DNA from: Pseudonocardia ammonioxydans
GTDB taxonomy: Bacteria > Actinomycetota > Actinomycetes > Mycobacteriales > Pseudonocardiaceae
Length of the DNA: 64,000 nucleotides
Direction of reading: 5' to 3'
Assembly: GCF_900115005.1 (NCBI RefSeq)
Contig: NZ_FOUY01000016.1
Coordinates: 1 to 64,000 of the forward strand
Part shown: piece by piece, positions 1-8,244 of the stretch
Layout of the letters: each line of letters starts with the position of its first letter
How positions within the stretch are numbered: position 1 is the stretch's first letter
Position numbers and translations under genes: made by a program
The notes under the pieces: model-generated
Databases searched by the model: none
The model's input: only the letters and a program-made list of their open reading frames with translations
What the model was told of the DNA's origin: nothing

Positions 1-162
1 TGATACCCGGTCGCGCCCAGGCGCTGGATCGCCCACAGGAACGCGTCCGCGTACTCGCCACGTTCCCCACCCCGGGTCAGCACCACGACGGTCTCACCCT
101 CGTGCACCCCCGACAGCGTCAGCTGCTGCAGGCAGATGTCGTTGAACAGGTTCTGGTCCATG
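1..162 (-). CDS. nicX: 2,5-dihydroxypyridine 5,6-dioxygenase, N-terminal fragment
   Basis: Only the first 54 codons are in the window; the gene runs off the left edge. The start is the ATG at 162, 4 nt after the nicD stop, with GGAGTGACC upstream. The fragment (MDQNLFNDICLQQL..., then a GETVVVLTRGG segment) has the N-terminal pattern of the NicX family, iron(II) extradiol-type enzymes that resemble M29 aminopeptidases. NicX opens the pyridine ring of 2,5-dihydroxypyridine to N-formylmaleamate, the substrate of the next gene upstream (nicD). The call rests mainly on this context, because the metal ligands lie outside the window. An unrelated M29-like peptidase is the alternative. Confidence 0.6.
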
Positions 163-166
163 GCGG

Positions 167-1009
167 TCACTCCTGGTTCTCGCGATAGGTGAGCAGGTGC
201 GGGGTGAGAAGGTCGAGGAACTGGTCGAGCTCGTCCCACGGCACCATGTGCCCGGCGCCGGTGACCGGGACCACGGGGATGTCGGGGCGACTGCCGCGCA
301 GCTCGTCGACGGCGTCCGGCGGGACGACGGGACTGTCGGCCCCGTGCACGAGCAGCACGGTGCCGCGCAGCTCGGTCCAGTAGCGGAAGAAGTCCTCGGT
401 CTCGAAACCCCGATGGGTCTCGACGACGGCGGTCTCGTCACAGGTGGCGAGGTGGCGGGCGCGCAGCTCGAGCTCACGGCGGGGCCAGCCGGGATAGAAC
501 GCGGCGACACCGTCGGCGGTGGTCCCGGCCTGCGCCGCCCGCAGCTGGTCGAGGAACGCCTCGCGGGTCGTCGGGTACGGCGCGCGGCCGGGGCCGGACG
601 TAGGCGGGTCGACCAGCACCAGCGGCCCGTGGTCGTCGGGTGCGTGATGGACGGCGTAGGCGGCCGCGATCCGGGCACCCATCGAGTGGCCGAGGACCAG
701 TGGGGCGCGCAGGTCGAGCACGTCGACGAGCCCGGCGACGTCGGCGGCGTAGTCGACGAGGCGGTAGCCGCCGGGGGCCGCCCGGTCGCTCTCCCCCCGG
801 CCCCGGACGTCCGGGACCACCACGCGGAACCCGAGTGCGGTCAGCCGGGTGGCCAGGAAGTCGGCGCAGACCGCCGGGGTGGTGATCCCGGGGAGCACGA
901 GCAGGTCCCGCGCGGCGGCGGCCCCGGCGCCGTAGTCCAGGACGCTGTGCCGCAGTCCGTTGGTGTCGACGGTCCGGCGCTGTGCCCGGATCTCGTCCAC
1001 GGTCATCAT
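167..1009 (-). CDS. nicD: N-formylmaleamate deformylase (alpha/beta hydrolase)
   Basis: A 280-residue alpha/beta hydrolase. It has an oxyanion-hole segment (LPGITTPA, about residues 60-67), the nucleophile elbow GHSMGAR, an acid in HGADSPVV, and the catalytic His in GAGHMVPWDEL near the C-terminus. The LVDPPTSGPGR stretch after the elbow is typical of NicD. NicD removes formate from N-formylmaleamate in the nicotinate pathway, giving maleamate for NicF. The start at ATG 1009 overlaps the nicF stop (ATGA), and GAAGGTGATCG precedes it; a second ATG follows immediately at 1006. The gene sits between nicF and nicX, matching the pathway order. Probably cytoplasmic. Confidence 0.85.
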   Translation of the reverse strand: MMTVDEIRAQRRTVDTNGLRHSVLDYGAGAAAARDLLVLPGITTPAVCADFLATRLTALGFRVVVPDVRGRGESDRAAPGGYRLVDYAADVAGLVDVLDLRAPLVLGHSMGARIAAAYAVHHAPDDHGPLVLVDPPTSGPGRAPYPTTREAFLDQLRAAQAGTTADGVAAFYPGWPRRELELRARHLATCDETAVVETHRGFETEDFFRYWTELRGTVLLVHGADSPVVPPDAVDELRGSRPDIPVVPVTGAGHMVPWDELDQFLDLLTPHLLTYRENQE

Positions 1010-1653
1010 CGATCACCTTCTCGGCCGGGTGCGGCCAGGTAGGTCAGCGCGTCGTCGATCTCGACGACGTCGCCGTACTTCTGCTGGATGTCGAACAGGT
1101 TGGCCTCGTGCGGCTCTGGTGCCCGGTCGGCGACGGCCTCCCGCGGGACCAGGACCGGGAAACCGAGTTGGACCGCGTCGACGACGCTGGCCCGCACGCA
1201 GCCGCTGGTCGTCGCGCCGGTCACCACCAGGGTGTCGGCGCCCGACGCGACCAGATAGGACGCGACGGGGGTACCGAAGAACGCCGACGCACCGTGTTTG
1301 ACGAAGACCGGCTCGTCCGGACGCGGGTCCAGTGCGGAGTCGATCTCGACGAGCCTGCTGCCCGCGGTGAGCGCCGCCATCCCGGTGGCCTTGTCCAGCC
1401 AGGTCAGTGTGCGGGCCTCGCCGGGGCCGTAGGCGATGGTGGTGAACGCCCTCGGCAGTCCTGCGGCACGGGCCGTGTCGAGCAGGCGCCGAGTGGCCCG
1501 GACCGGGCCGCTCATGTCGGCGCCGGTCGGGTACCCGGGATCGGTGAACCCGTAGCTGAAGTCCACGACGAGCACCGCGGGACGCCGGCCGCGCCGCACG
1601 GCGCGGCCGAACCCGGCGCGGTCGTAGGTCGTGCCCGTCGTCTCACTCGTCAT
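1006..1653 (-). CDS. nicF: Maleamate amidohydrolase (isochorismatase family)
   Basis: A 215-residue isochorismatase-fold cysteine hydrolase. The triad is visible: Asp in VVDFSYGF near residue 31, Lys in FVKHGASAFFGT, and Cys in the TGATTSGCVRASVVDA nucleophile loop. In nicotinate catabolism NicF deaminates maleamate to maleate and ammonia. The start codon (ATG 1653) shares a base with the stop of the upstream transporter (TGATG), and its stop overlaps the nicD start, so the genes appear translationally coupled. Other family members (nicotinamidase, N-carbamoylsarcosine amidase) are possible on sequence alone. Placement between nicD and nicC homologues makes maleamate the best substrate. Confidence 0.82.
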   Translation of the reverse strand: MTSETTGTTYDRAGFGRAVRRGRRPAVLVVDFSYGFTDPGYPTGADMSGPVRATRRLLDTARAAGLPRAFTTIAYGPGEARTLTWLDKATGMAALTAGSRLVEIDSALDPRPDEPVFVKHGASAFFGTPVASYLVASGADTLVVTGATTSGCVRASVVDAVQLGFPVLVPREAVADRAPEPHEANLFDIQQKYGDVVEIDDALTYLAAPGREGDR

Positions 1654-3125
1654 CAGGCCGCTCCGGTCGCGGTCGTCGCCCCGTCGGCCACCGGGCCGGA
1701 ACGGCGGACACCGAAGTAGAGCAGGGCGCTACCGATGACCAGTGCAGCGTCGAGGTAGATCGCCGCCGACCAGCTGCCGGTGGCGTCCCGGACCACGCCG
1801 CTGAACACCGGGCTGGCCAGCGCACCGACCTCGGCGATCAGGTTCCACATGCCGAATGCGGAGCCGCGCTCCTCCGGGCCGACGAGGTCGGCGGTGAGCG
1901 CCTGGGACATCGGCTGCACCGCGTTCAGGAACAGCCCGGTGCAGAACATCAGGACACCCATGACCCACAGCGACGGCATCTCGGTGAACTGCAGGTAGAT
2001 CCCGAAGAGCAGGACCAGGACACCCTGGACGACGGTCGCGACGATCAGGTAGTTGCGCCGGCCCATCCGGTACCGGGACGCCTTGTCCGACAACCAGCCA
2101 CCGACCGGGAAACCGATGATGCCCGCGCCGGCGTTGAACGCGGCGATCAGACCGGCGGTGGTCAGCGAGGAGTGCGCGGCCGAGGAGACGATGGCCACCG
2201 ACCAGTAACCGAACAGCCAGATGCTCCACAGGATCGCGATGGCCGCGACGTAGATCAGGGTGGTGTCGCGGTCCTTGAGCGACACCGCTGCGCCGAGGGA
2301 CCCGCGGCGCCGCATCACCAGCACGATGCACGCGGCGAGCACGACCTGCATCGTCGCCGAGGCCCACTCGGGAAGGCCCACGCTGTCACACAGCCAGAAC
2401 AGCGCCATGATCAGCACGCAGAACACGGCCGAGACCGCCATCAGGTTCCGCAGCGGAGGCCCGGGGCGGATCGGCCCGGCGAGCCGGCGCATGAACCACC
2501 ACATGACGACCGAGAACGCCAGGGTCAGCCCACCGAAGACCAGGAACGGCATCCGCCAGGCGTCGTCCTTGCCGAGCATGCTGACGCCGAAGTTGAGCAA
2601 CGGTGCCGCGAAGATGTTGGCGACGGTGAGCCCGAACGCCAGGCCGGTGATGGCCACGCCGAGGCCGAGGCTCCGCAGTCGCGCCGGGGTGTGGGCGACG
2701 ATCAGCGCTCGGTCGTTCGAGTAGAACGCGCCCTCGCCCAGGCCGGTGATGACCCGCAGGGCGACGAAGGTGATCAGACCGGTGATCAGTCCGCTGACGA
2801 TCGTCGCCAGGCCGGCCCACACGAAGCAGACCGAGAGCAGCGTCGCGTGCCCGTACCGGTCGCCCAGGCGTCCGCTGGGCAGCTGGGTGAGCATGTATCC
2901 CGCGAAGAACAGGCTGCCGATGAGCCCGCCGAGCGCGTGCGGGTTCTGGGCCGCGCCCATGAAGTCGATGTCATTGTCGATCATCCAGGTCACGACCGGG
3001 CCGGTGATCGCCCGGTCGGCATAGGCGAACAGCCAGCCGCCGAACAGGACGAACCACAACGTCCTGTACGAGGGTGTCCGCCGGGGGGTCGGTGATGTCG
3101 GTGATGTGGTGTGACCCTGCGTCAT
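1653..3125 (-). CDS. MFS transporter, probable nicotinate or hydroxynicotinate uptake
   Basis: A 490-residue major facilitator with about 12 hydrophobic segments. It starts after a basic, Thr/Pro-rich N-terminus (ATG 3125). The cytoplasmic loop motif GRLGDRYGH between TM2 and TM3 and the KASRYRMGRR loop in the second half are MFS signatures. The layout resembles anion:cation symporters of the NicT/4-hydroxyphenylacetate/phthalate type. It lies inside the nic operon, 81 bp after nicC and overlapping nicF by one base, so it most likely imports nicotinate, 6-hydroxynicotinate or a related pyridine carboxylate. No gene for the first hydroxylation step (nicAB) is visible nearby, so the imported compound could already be hydroxylated. 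Specificity is inferred from context. Confidence 0.75.
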   Translation of the reverse strand: MTQGHTTSPTSPTPRRTPSYRTLWFVLFGGWLFAYADRAITGPVVTWMIDNDIDFMGAAQNPHALGGLIGSLFFAGYMLTQLPSGRLGDRYGHATLLSVCFVWAGLATIVSGLITGLITFVALRVITGLGEGAFYSNDRALIVAHTPARLRSLGLGVAITGLAFGLTVANIFAAPLLNFGVSMLGKDDAWRMPFLVFGGLTLAFSVVMWWFMRRLAGPIRPGPPLRNLMAVSAVFCVLIMALFWLCDSVGLPEWASATMQVVLAACIVLVMRRRGSLGAAVSLKDRDTTLIYVAAIAILWSIWLFGYWSVAIVSSAAHSSLTTAGLIAAFNAGAGIIGFPVGGWLSDKASRYRMGRRNYLIVATVVQGVLVLLFGIYLQFTEMPSLWVMGVLMFCTGLFLNAVQPMSQALTADLVGPEERGSAFGMWNLIAEVGALASPVFSGVVRDATGSWSAAIYLDAALVIGSALLYFGVRRSGPVADGATTATGAA

Positions 3126-3206
3126 TGCAGCCTCGTCCTCGGTTCGGGGGCGATCCCGGCCCCAGGGCCCGGGATCTCCTCAGTCCTGCTGGGTGTGCGT
3201 GCCGGT

Positions 3207-4457
3207 TCAGGCGACGGCGCCGGTCCTCCGGCTGGTCCCGGTGTAGATCCGGTCGATCGGGCCCGCCGGCTCGCCGGAGGCCTCGTGCCAGCGCTGGTCC
3301 CGGCTCTGCTGATCCGGGCCGTCGGGCAGGTGGTAGAGATCGCGGCTGACGTGTGCCTCCCGCTGCACCCGGTGCGCGTCCGGGGCCCGCCGCGCGGCGT
3401 AGCGCGCCAGCGCCGCGGCCGGGGCACCGTGCTCCGCGCCGCCGATCTCCACCGTGCCGATCTCCTCGGCCAGGACGACGGCGTCCTCGATCGCCTGGGA
3501 CGCCCCCTGCGAGACGTAGGGCAGCATGGCGTGGCACGCATCGCCGACCAGCGCGACGGCGCCACGGGTCCAGGTCTCGTGCGGATCCTGCCGCTGCAGG
3601 GTCCACAGGCTGACATCACCGAGGGCCGGGGTACCGAGGAGCGCGGTGAGCCGGGGGTCCCAGCCGCGGTAGGATTCGACCATCTCGGCGGTCGAGCTCG
3701 GTCGCTGCCCGGCGGACGCGACCTCGGCGTCCTCCGGCACCACGCCCACGATGTTGACGGCGTCGCCGTGCCGGATCGGGTAGGCGACGAGGTGCTTGTC
3801 CTCGCCGAACCAGAAGTGGGCAGCCTGCTGCTCGGTGAGGAACCGCAGGTCGTCGTTCTCCCGGACGCGGGCACCGTCGATGAGCGCCCGGAAGCACATG
3901 TCCCCCGAGTTGACGATCGGGACGGTGCACCCGATCGCCTCGCGCACCAGTGACCTCACGCCGTCCGCACCGACCAGCAGGTCACCCCGGAACCGCACGC
4001 CACCGGCGGTGACGGCGACCGGTGCGACGTCGTCGACATCCTCGATCGCGGTGACGCGGGCGGCCGTCACGACCTCGATCGGGGTGCCCGCACCGGTCGC
4101 GCCGACCGCAGCCTGCAGCAACAGGTCGAGCAGGTCCGCCCGGTGCACCTGCAGGTACGGCGCTCCGTAGCGCTGCTCGGCGGACGCACCGAGCGTGGTC
4201 CGGTTGAGGACGCCGCCGTCCCAACGCCGCCGGATGATCTCCTGGGTGACCGGCGAGAGCGCCCGGAGCTCCGGTTCGAGGCCCAGGTCGAACAGTGCCC
4301 GTACCGCGTTCGGTCCGAGCTGCAGGCCGGTGCCGATCTCCTTGATCTCGGGCGCCTGCTCGACCAGGGTCACGGCCAGGCCGGCCCGGCGCAGCGCCAG
4401 CGCGGCCGTGGTGCCGCCGATCCCGCCGCCGCAGACGATTGCCGTGGGTTGCCGCAT
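3207..4457 (-). CDS. nicC: 6-hydroxynicotinate 3-monooxygenase (FAD, PHBH fold)
   Basis: A 416-residue class A flavoprotein monooxygenase. It shows an N-terminal GGGIGG dinucleotide fold (about residues 9-14), the GADGVRS (DG) motif near residue 165, and GDACHAMLPYVSQGAS (GD motif) near residue 290. NicC decarboxylatively hydroxylates 6-hydroxynicotinate to 2,5-dihydroxypyridine using NADH and O2. The ATG at 4457 was chosen over a farther in-frame ATG at 4574. It places GGAAAGAGAG upstream, and the longer form would overlap the promoter and add a non-conserved N-terminus. It is the first gene of the nic operon. A salicylate hydroxylase-like role is the alternative if context were ignored. Confidence 0.82.
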   Translation of the reverse strand: MRQPTAIVCGGGIGGTTAALALRRAGLAVTLVEQAPEIKEIGTGLQLGPNAVRALFDLGLEPELRALSPVTQEIIRRRWDGGVLNRTTLGASAEQRYGAPYLQVHRADLLDLLLQAAVGATGAGTPIEVVTAARVTAIEDVDDVAPVAVTAGGVRFRGDLLVGADGVRSLVREAIGCTVPIVNSGDMCFRALIDGARVRENDDLRFLTEQQAAHFWFGEDKHLVAYPIRHGDAVNIVGVVPEDAEVASAGQRPSSTAEMVESYRGWDPRLTALLGTPALGDVSLWTLQRQDPHETWTRGAVALVGDACHAMLPYVSQGASQAIEDAVVLAEEIGTVEIGGAEHGAPAAALARYAARRAPDAHRVQREAHVSRDLYHLPDGPDQQSRDQRWHEASGEPAGPIDRIYTGTSRRTGAVA

Positions 4458-4544
4458 GCACTCTCTCTTTCCTCGCCGGTGCTGCCCTGGACGACGTGGT
4501 CCGCACAGCACCGGATCTGCCTGCTGACGCTCGAAGCAGGCGAG

Positions 4545-4574
4545 ACGGTAAGAGATATGTATACGGTCTGTCAA
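4545..4574 (-). promoter_or_regulatory. Promoter of the nic operon with a palindrome in the spacer
   Basis: On the minus strand a consensus -35 box TTGACA (4569-4574) is followed after 18 bp by TACCGT (4545-4550) as the -10. A GTATAC palindrome (4559-4564, in ATGTATACGGT) lies inside the spacer, where a bound repressor would block RNA polymerase. GTATAC cores are common in operators of the FCD branch of GntR regulators; that assignment is inference. The predicted transcript leader before nicC is about 80 nt. Confidence 0.5.
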
Positions 4575-4806
4575 CGTAGGTCGTAACCCAACCGTCAGGC
4601 AGAGCGTTAAAGCCCAGATAGCAGGCTTGTTCGTGTCGAGTGAGCAGGCAGTCGTGCCGGATGTTTAATTAAATACTCGCCTGTCGCGCTTCGACGGAAC
4701 CCCCAGCAGGTGGCCGGGGCACTCCTCGGTCCCTGGCGGTGTCGTCACCGTCGTCGTAACTGCCGGTCGTCGCCGACGCGGAGCATTCCGGGACGGTTCG
4801 CCCGCC
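4575..4806. other. Intergenic region upstream of the nic promoter
   Basis: No gene is supported here. It separates the end of the DMT transporter gene from the nic promoter. A strikingly AT-rich block, ATGTTTAATTAAATACTC (4660-4677), stands out against the GC-rich background and is unlike any nearby intergenic stretch. It could be an UP-like or regulator-binding element, or a trace of a past junction. Confidence 0.4.
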
Positions 4807-5730
4807 TCACGAACCTGCACCCGGGGCCGCCCGACGCTTGACGCCGGAGGTACCCACGACCCCGACGATCACGATCATTCCGCCGACGACCTGCGCAGCG
4901 GAGTACGGCTGACCGGTGAGGACCGTGAACATCGCGGTGAACACGGTGATGAGGTTGAGGTACACCCCGGCACTCCCGGCCGGCAGGACACGCAGCGCAC
5001 GGTTCCACAGCAGGTACGACAGGACCGACGGGAACACGGCGATGAACAGCAACGACCCCAGCGGCCCCGGGCCGTCGGGCAGCGTCGGCCCACCGACCGA
5101 CCAGACCACCGGTGCGAGCACGACGACCGACAGCACAGCTTGCGCCGCGGTCGAGGCGATCGGCGGAAGGCCGGCGGTCCGGCGACCCGCCAACGTGTAG
5201 ACCGTCCAGGCGATGACGGCCCCGATCATGAGTAGGTCGCCCGTCCCGAAAGCGGTGCCCAGCAGGGCCGACAGGTCCCCGTCACAGATGACGACGAGCA
5301 CCCCCACCAACGCGACCAGTACACCGACCACCGCGATCGGGGTCAGCCTCTCCCGCAGCACGATCGCCGCCGCGACCGCGATGAGTGCCGGGTTGAACGC
5401 GTTGATCAGCGAGGCGTTGAACGCGCTCGTGTACTCCAGCGCGGCGTAGAGGAAGAGGCTGTAGGCGAGCAACCCGGACGCCGCGAGCAGCAGGAGTCGG
5501 GGCCAGGCCGACCACAACCGGCGCCAGTCCGGACGTTCCGCCAGGTGCGCCACGACCACCAGCGGGATCAGCGCGACCACCCATCGCAGCCAGACCAGGC
5601 TGAGCGGGTCGACCGTCCGGACCGCCTCGGCGCCGACGATGTAGTTGCCCGACCAGAACAACGTGGCGGCCAGCAGGGAGACGACGGCCAGTGCGCGACC
5701 TCCCCGCGTGACCCGACCGTTGCTCGGCAC
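4807..5730 (-). CDS. EamA/DMT superfamily permease
   Basis: A 307-residue membrane protein with about ten hydrophobic helices in two EamA halves. The first half starts at ALAVVSLLAATLFWSGNYIV and the second near GTGDLLMIGAVIAWTVYTLA. A basic tail (GVKRRAAPGAGS) ends the protein. DMT permeases of this size usually export amino acids or metabolites; the substrate cannot be read from the sequence. No in-frame ATG exists, so the start is a GTG: 5730 is chosen and 5757 is possible. The GGGGAGG stretch upstream fits 5730 only with long spacing. It diverges from the mycothione reductase gene. Confidence 0.8.
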   Translation of the reverse strand: MPSNGRVTRGGRALAVVSLLAATLFWSGNYIVGAEAVRTVDPLSLVWLRWVVALIPLVVVAHLAERPDWRRLWSAWPRLLLLAASGLLAYSLFLYAALEYTSAFNASLINAFNPALIAVAAAIVLRERLTPIAVVGVLVALVGVLVVICDGDLSALLGTAFGTGDLLMIGAVIAWTVYTLAGRRTAGLPPIASTAAQAVLSVVVLAPVVWSVGGPTLPDGPGPLGSLLFIAVFPSVLSYLLWNRALRVLPAGSAGVYLNLITVFTAMFTVLTGQPYSAAQVVGGMIVIVGVVGTSGVKRRAAPGAGS

Positions 5731-5967
5731 ATCGACCGGGATGACGACCTCCCCCACGTTCGAGAAGTCCCTGGGCTCGTCTTCTCGGCACGGCCCGGAC
5801 CACGTGCACCGCGGCGTGCAGGGATGCGGCACCGCGGACCAGCTCGACAGGACGATCAACGGCTCGGGACGCTGGTCGCCACAGCCATTCTGTCGCGCCG
5901 GATCGAGAGGGCTGCCGCAGGGCTCCGCCGACGAGCAGGACCCGCCCGTCCCTCCTAGCCTCGTCAC

Positions 5968-7368
5968 GTGGTCCATCACGATCTGGCCGTCATCGGCACC
6001 GGCTCCGGCAACACCGTCGTCGACGAGCAGTTCGCCGACCTGGACGTGGTGCACGTCGAGGCCACCCGCTTCGGCGGCACCTGCCTCAACGTCGGCTGCA
6101 TCCCGACGAAGATGCTCGCCTACACCGCCGAGGTCGCCGAGACGGTGCGCTCGGCCACCCGGTTCGGCGTCGACGCCCGGATCGACCGGATCCGCTGGGC
6201 CGACATCCGCGACCGCGTGTTCGGCCGGTTCGACCCGATCGGCGACTCGGGCCGCGAGCACCGCCGCGAGCACGGCACCGTGCACGACGGGTACGCCCGG
6301 TTCACCGGCCCGCGGGCGCTCGCCGTCGACCTGCACGACGGCGGGACGGCCGCGTTCACCGCGGACCGGATCGTGCTCGCCGACGGCGGCCGCCCGGTGG
6401 TGCCGCCACCGGTCGCGGACTCCGGTGTCCCGTTCGACACCTCGGACACGATCATGCGGATCGACGAGCTGCCCCGCCACCTCGCCGTCATCGGCGGCGG
6501 TTACATCGCCGCCGAGTTCGCACACGTCTTCGGCGGCCTGGGCTGTGAGGTCACCATCGTGGAGGCCGCCGACACCCTGCTCGGCAGCATGGACGAGACG
6601 ATCGTCGAGCGGTTCACCGACGCGGCGCGGGAACGCTTCACCATCCACACCGGACGATCGGTGGAGACGGTGACGGGCTCGGCCGGGGACGTCCGGCTGC
6701 AGCTCGACGACGGCACGGAGATCCGCGCCGACCGGTTGCTCGTCGCGGCGGGCCGGACCCCCAACAGCGACCGCATGGATCTCGACCGGGGCGGCGTCGA
6801 GACCCACGACGACGGCCGGGTGCAGGTCGACGCCCACGGCCGGACCAGCGCCGACGGCGTCTGGGCGCTCGGCGACATCGCGAGCGCACACCCGCTCAAG
6901 CACGTCGCCAACCACGAGGCCGACATCGTCCGGCACAACCTCGCCCACCCCGGCGACCTGCGCACGTTCGGCCACGAGCTGATCCCCGCCGGGGTCTTCA
7001 CGGTCCCGCAGATCGGCACCGTCGGCCGCACCGAGCAGCAGTGCCGCGACGAGGGCCTGGACCACCGGGTCGGCCTGCACGACTACGCCGATGTCGCCTA
7101 CGGCTGGGCGATGGAGGACGAGCGCGGCTTCTGCAAGGTCATCACCGCCCCGGACGGGACGCTGCTGGGCGCGCACCTGCTCGGCCCGCAGGCGCCCACG
7201 CTGGTCCAGCAGCTGGTGCAGGCCATGGCGCTGGGCGTGGACGCCCGGCGGCTGACCGAGGTCCAGCACTGGATCCACCCGGCGCTGACCGAGGTGCTCG
7301 AGAACGCGCTGCGCGAGGTGTCGACCGACGGCTGCCCACCGCGGCTCGGCCCCCGCACCGCCGGGTGA
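5968..7368 (+). CDS. mtr: Mycothione reductase
   Basis: A 466-residue class I pyridine nucleotide-disulfide oxidoreductase. It has an N-terminal FAD fold starting GTGSGN, the redox pair C39/C44 in GGTCLNVGCIPTKM, an NADPH-binding GGGYIAAEF, and the C-terminal HWIHPALTEVLENAL bearing the catalytic His-Glu dyad. The GTGSGN opening (rather than GAGPGG) and FGGTCLNVGCIPTK are typical of Mtr, which keeps mycothiol reduced with NADPH. Mycothiol is confined to Actinomycetota, which supports the host assignment. The GTG start lies 6 nt after a TAGCCT (5956-5961) that could be a -10, so a leaderless or very short leader mRNA is possible. Confidence 0.92.
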   Translation: MVHHDLAVIGTGSGNTVVDEQFADLDVVHVEATRFGGTCLNVGCIPTKMLAYTAEVAETVRSATRFGVDARIDRIRWADIRDRVFGRFDPIGDSGREHRREHGTVHDGYARFTGPRALAVDLHDGGTAAFTADRIVLADGGRPVVPPPVADSGVPFDTSDTIMRIDELPRHLAVIGGGYIAAEFAHVFGGLGCEVTIVEAADTLLGSMDETIVERFTDAARERFTIHTGRSVETVTGSAGDVRLQLDDGTEIRADRLLVAAGRTPNSDRMDLDRGGVETHDDGRVQVDAHGRTSADGVWALGDIASAHPLKHVANHEADIVRHNLAHPGDLRTFGHELIPAGVFTVPQIGTVGRTEQQCRDEGLDHRVGLHDYADVAYGWAMEDERGFCKVITAPDGTLLGAHLLGPQAPTLVQQLVQAMALGVDARRLTEVQHWIHPALTEVLENALREVSTDGCPPRLGPRTAG

Positions 7369-7417
7369 CGGCCCACCGGACCGGAACAACACGTCCGCGA
7401 GACGGGTTGGACCGGGC

Positions 7418-7753
7418 ATGTCGGACAACGAGGAGCCCGTGGTCACCCACGAGCCCGGACGGAGCCGCTTCGAGATCGCCCTCGGCGGCCCCCGGGTCGG
7501 GCTGGCCGCCTACGTCGACGACGGCGACCGGCGGATCTTCCACCACACCGAGATCGACGACGCCTACGGCGGGCGCGGGCTCGCGAGCACCCTGGTGCGC
7601 GGCGCACTGACCGCCACCCGCGACGCCGGGCTGCGGATCGTGCCGGTGTGCCCGTACGTGCGCAGGTGGGTCGGCTCGCACGACGACGTCGCCGACGCCG
7701 TGGACCGGGTGACCCCGGACGCGATCGCCACCGTCGAGCAGGCACTGCGATGA
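7418..7753 (+). CDS. Small GNAT-like N-acetyltransferase (YjdJ-type)
   Basis: A 111-residue single-domain protein. The core RIFHHTEIDDAYGGRGLAST contains the GNAT acetyl-CoA loop in degenerate form (YGGRGLAS), followed by GLRIVPVCPYVRRWV, the usual second half of the short YjdJ/YidJ-type acetyltransferases. Acceptors for this subgroup are poorly defined. It follows mtr by 49 nt and its stop overlaps the start of the AhpD-like gene (ATGA), so the three downstream genes form a coupled unit. The redox context (mtr, AhpD, pirin) hints at stress-linked protein or metabolite acetylation, which is inference only. Confidence 0.8.
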   Translation: MSDNEEPVVTHEPGRSRFEIALGGPRVGLAAYVDDGDRRIFHHTEIDDAYGGRGLASTLVRGALTATRDAGLRIVPVCPYVRRWVGSHDDVADAVDRVTPDAIATVEQALR

Positions 7754-8244
7754 GCGCCCGCGTCCGCATCGACCAGCAGTCCCCGGACGTCTACTCGGCG
7801 ATGAACCGGGTGGTGAAGGTCGTGCGCGAGCAGGCCACCGCGGCCGGGCTGGACCGCGCACTGATCGAGCTCGTGAACATGCGGGCCTCGCAGATCAACG
7901 GGTGCGAGAACTGCCTGGACGCGCACTGGCGCGCCGGCACGGCGGCCGGGCTGACCCCGCAGAAGCTGGCGCTGCTGCCCGCCTGGCGCGACTCGCAGCT
8001 CTACGACGACCGCGAGCGCGCCGCCCTGGCGATCGCCGAGGCCGTGACCTCGCCGGCGGCCGGCCCGCACCTTGACGACGAGCAGTACGCCGCCGTGCGC
8101 ACGGGCCTCACCGACGACGAGACGTCGATGCTGATCTGGGCGGCGATCACCATCAACTCCTACAACCGGATCTCGATCCTGTCCCGGCACCCGGTGCCGG
8201 TGCGCGACGCCGAGGGCCGGGCCGTGGCCGGGGGACGGACGTGA
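7750..8244 (+). CDS. AhpD-like carboxymuconolactone decarboxylase-family protein
   Basis: A 164-residue all-helical protein with the peroxidase signature C52-E-N-C55 and H59 in INGCENCLDAHWRAG. Members of the alkylhydroperoxidase AhpD core family use this CxxC-x3-H site to reduce peroxides, with electrons from lipoyl or thiol donors. The conserved block EAVTSPAAGPHLDDEQYAAVR and a C-terminal helix NSYNRISILSRHPVP fit the family. The start at ATG 7750 overlaps the previous stop. Linkage to pirin (GTGA overlap at 8241) and to mtr suggests a thiol/peroxide stress unit. A true carboxymuconolactone decarboxylase is unlikely, because that enzyme lacks the CxxC. Confidence 0.85.
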   Translation: MSARVRIDQQSPDVYSAMNRVVKVVREQATAAGLDRALIELVNMRASQINGCENCLDAHWRAGTAAGLTPQKLALLPAWRDSQLYDDRERAALAIAEAVTSPAAGPHLDDEQYAAVRTGLTDDETSMLIWAAITINSYNRISILSRHPVPVRDAEGRAVAGGRT

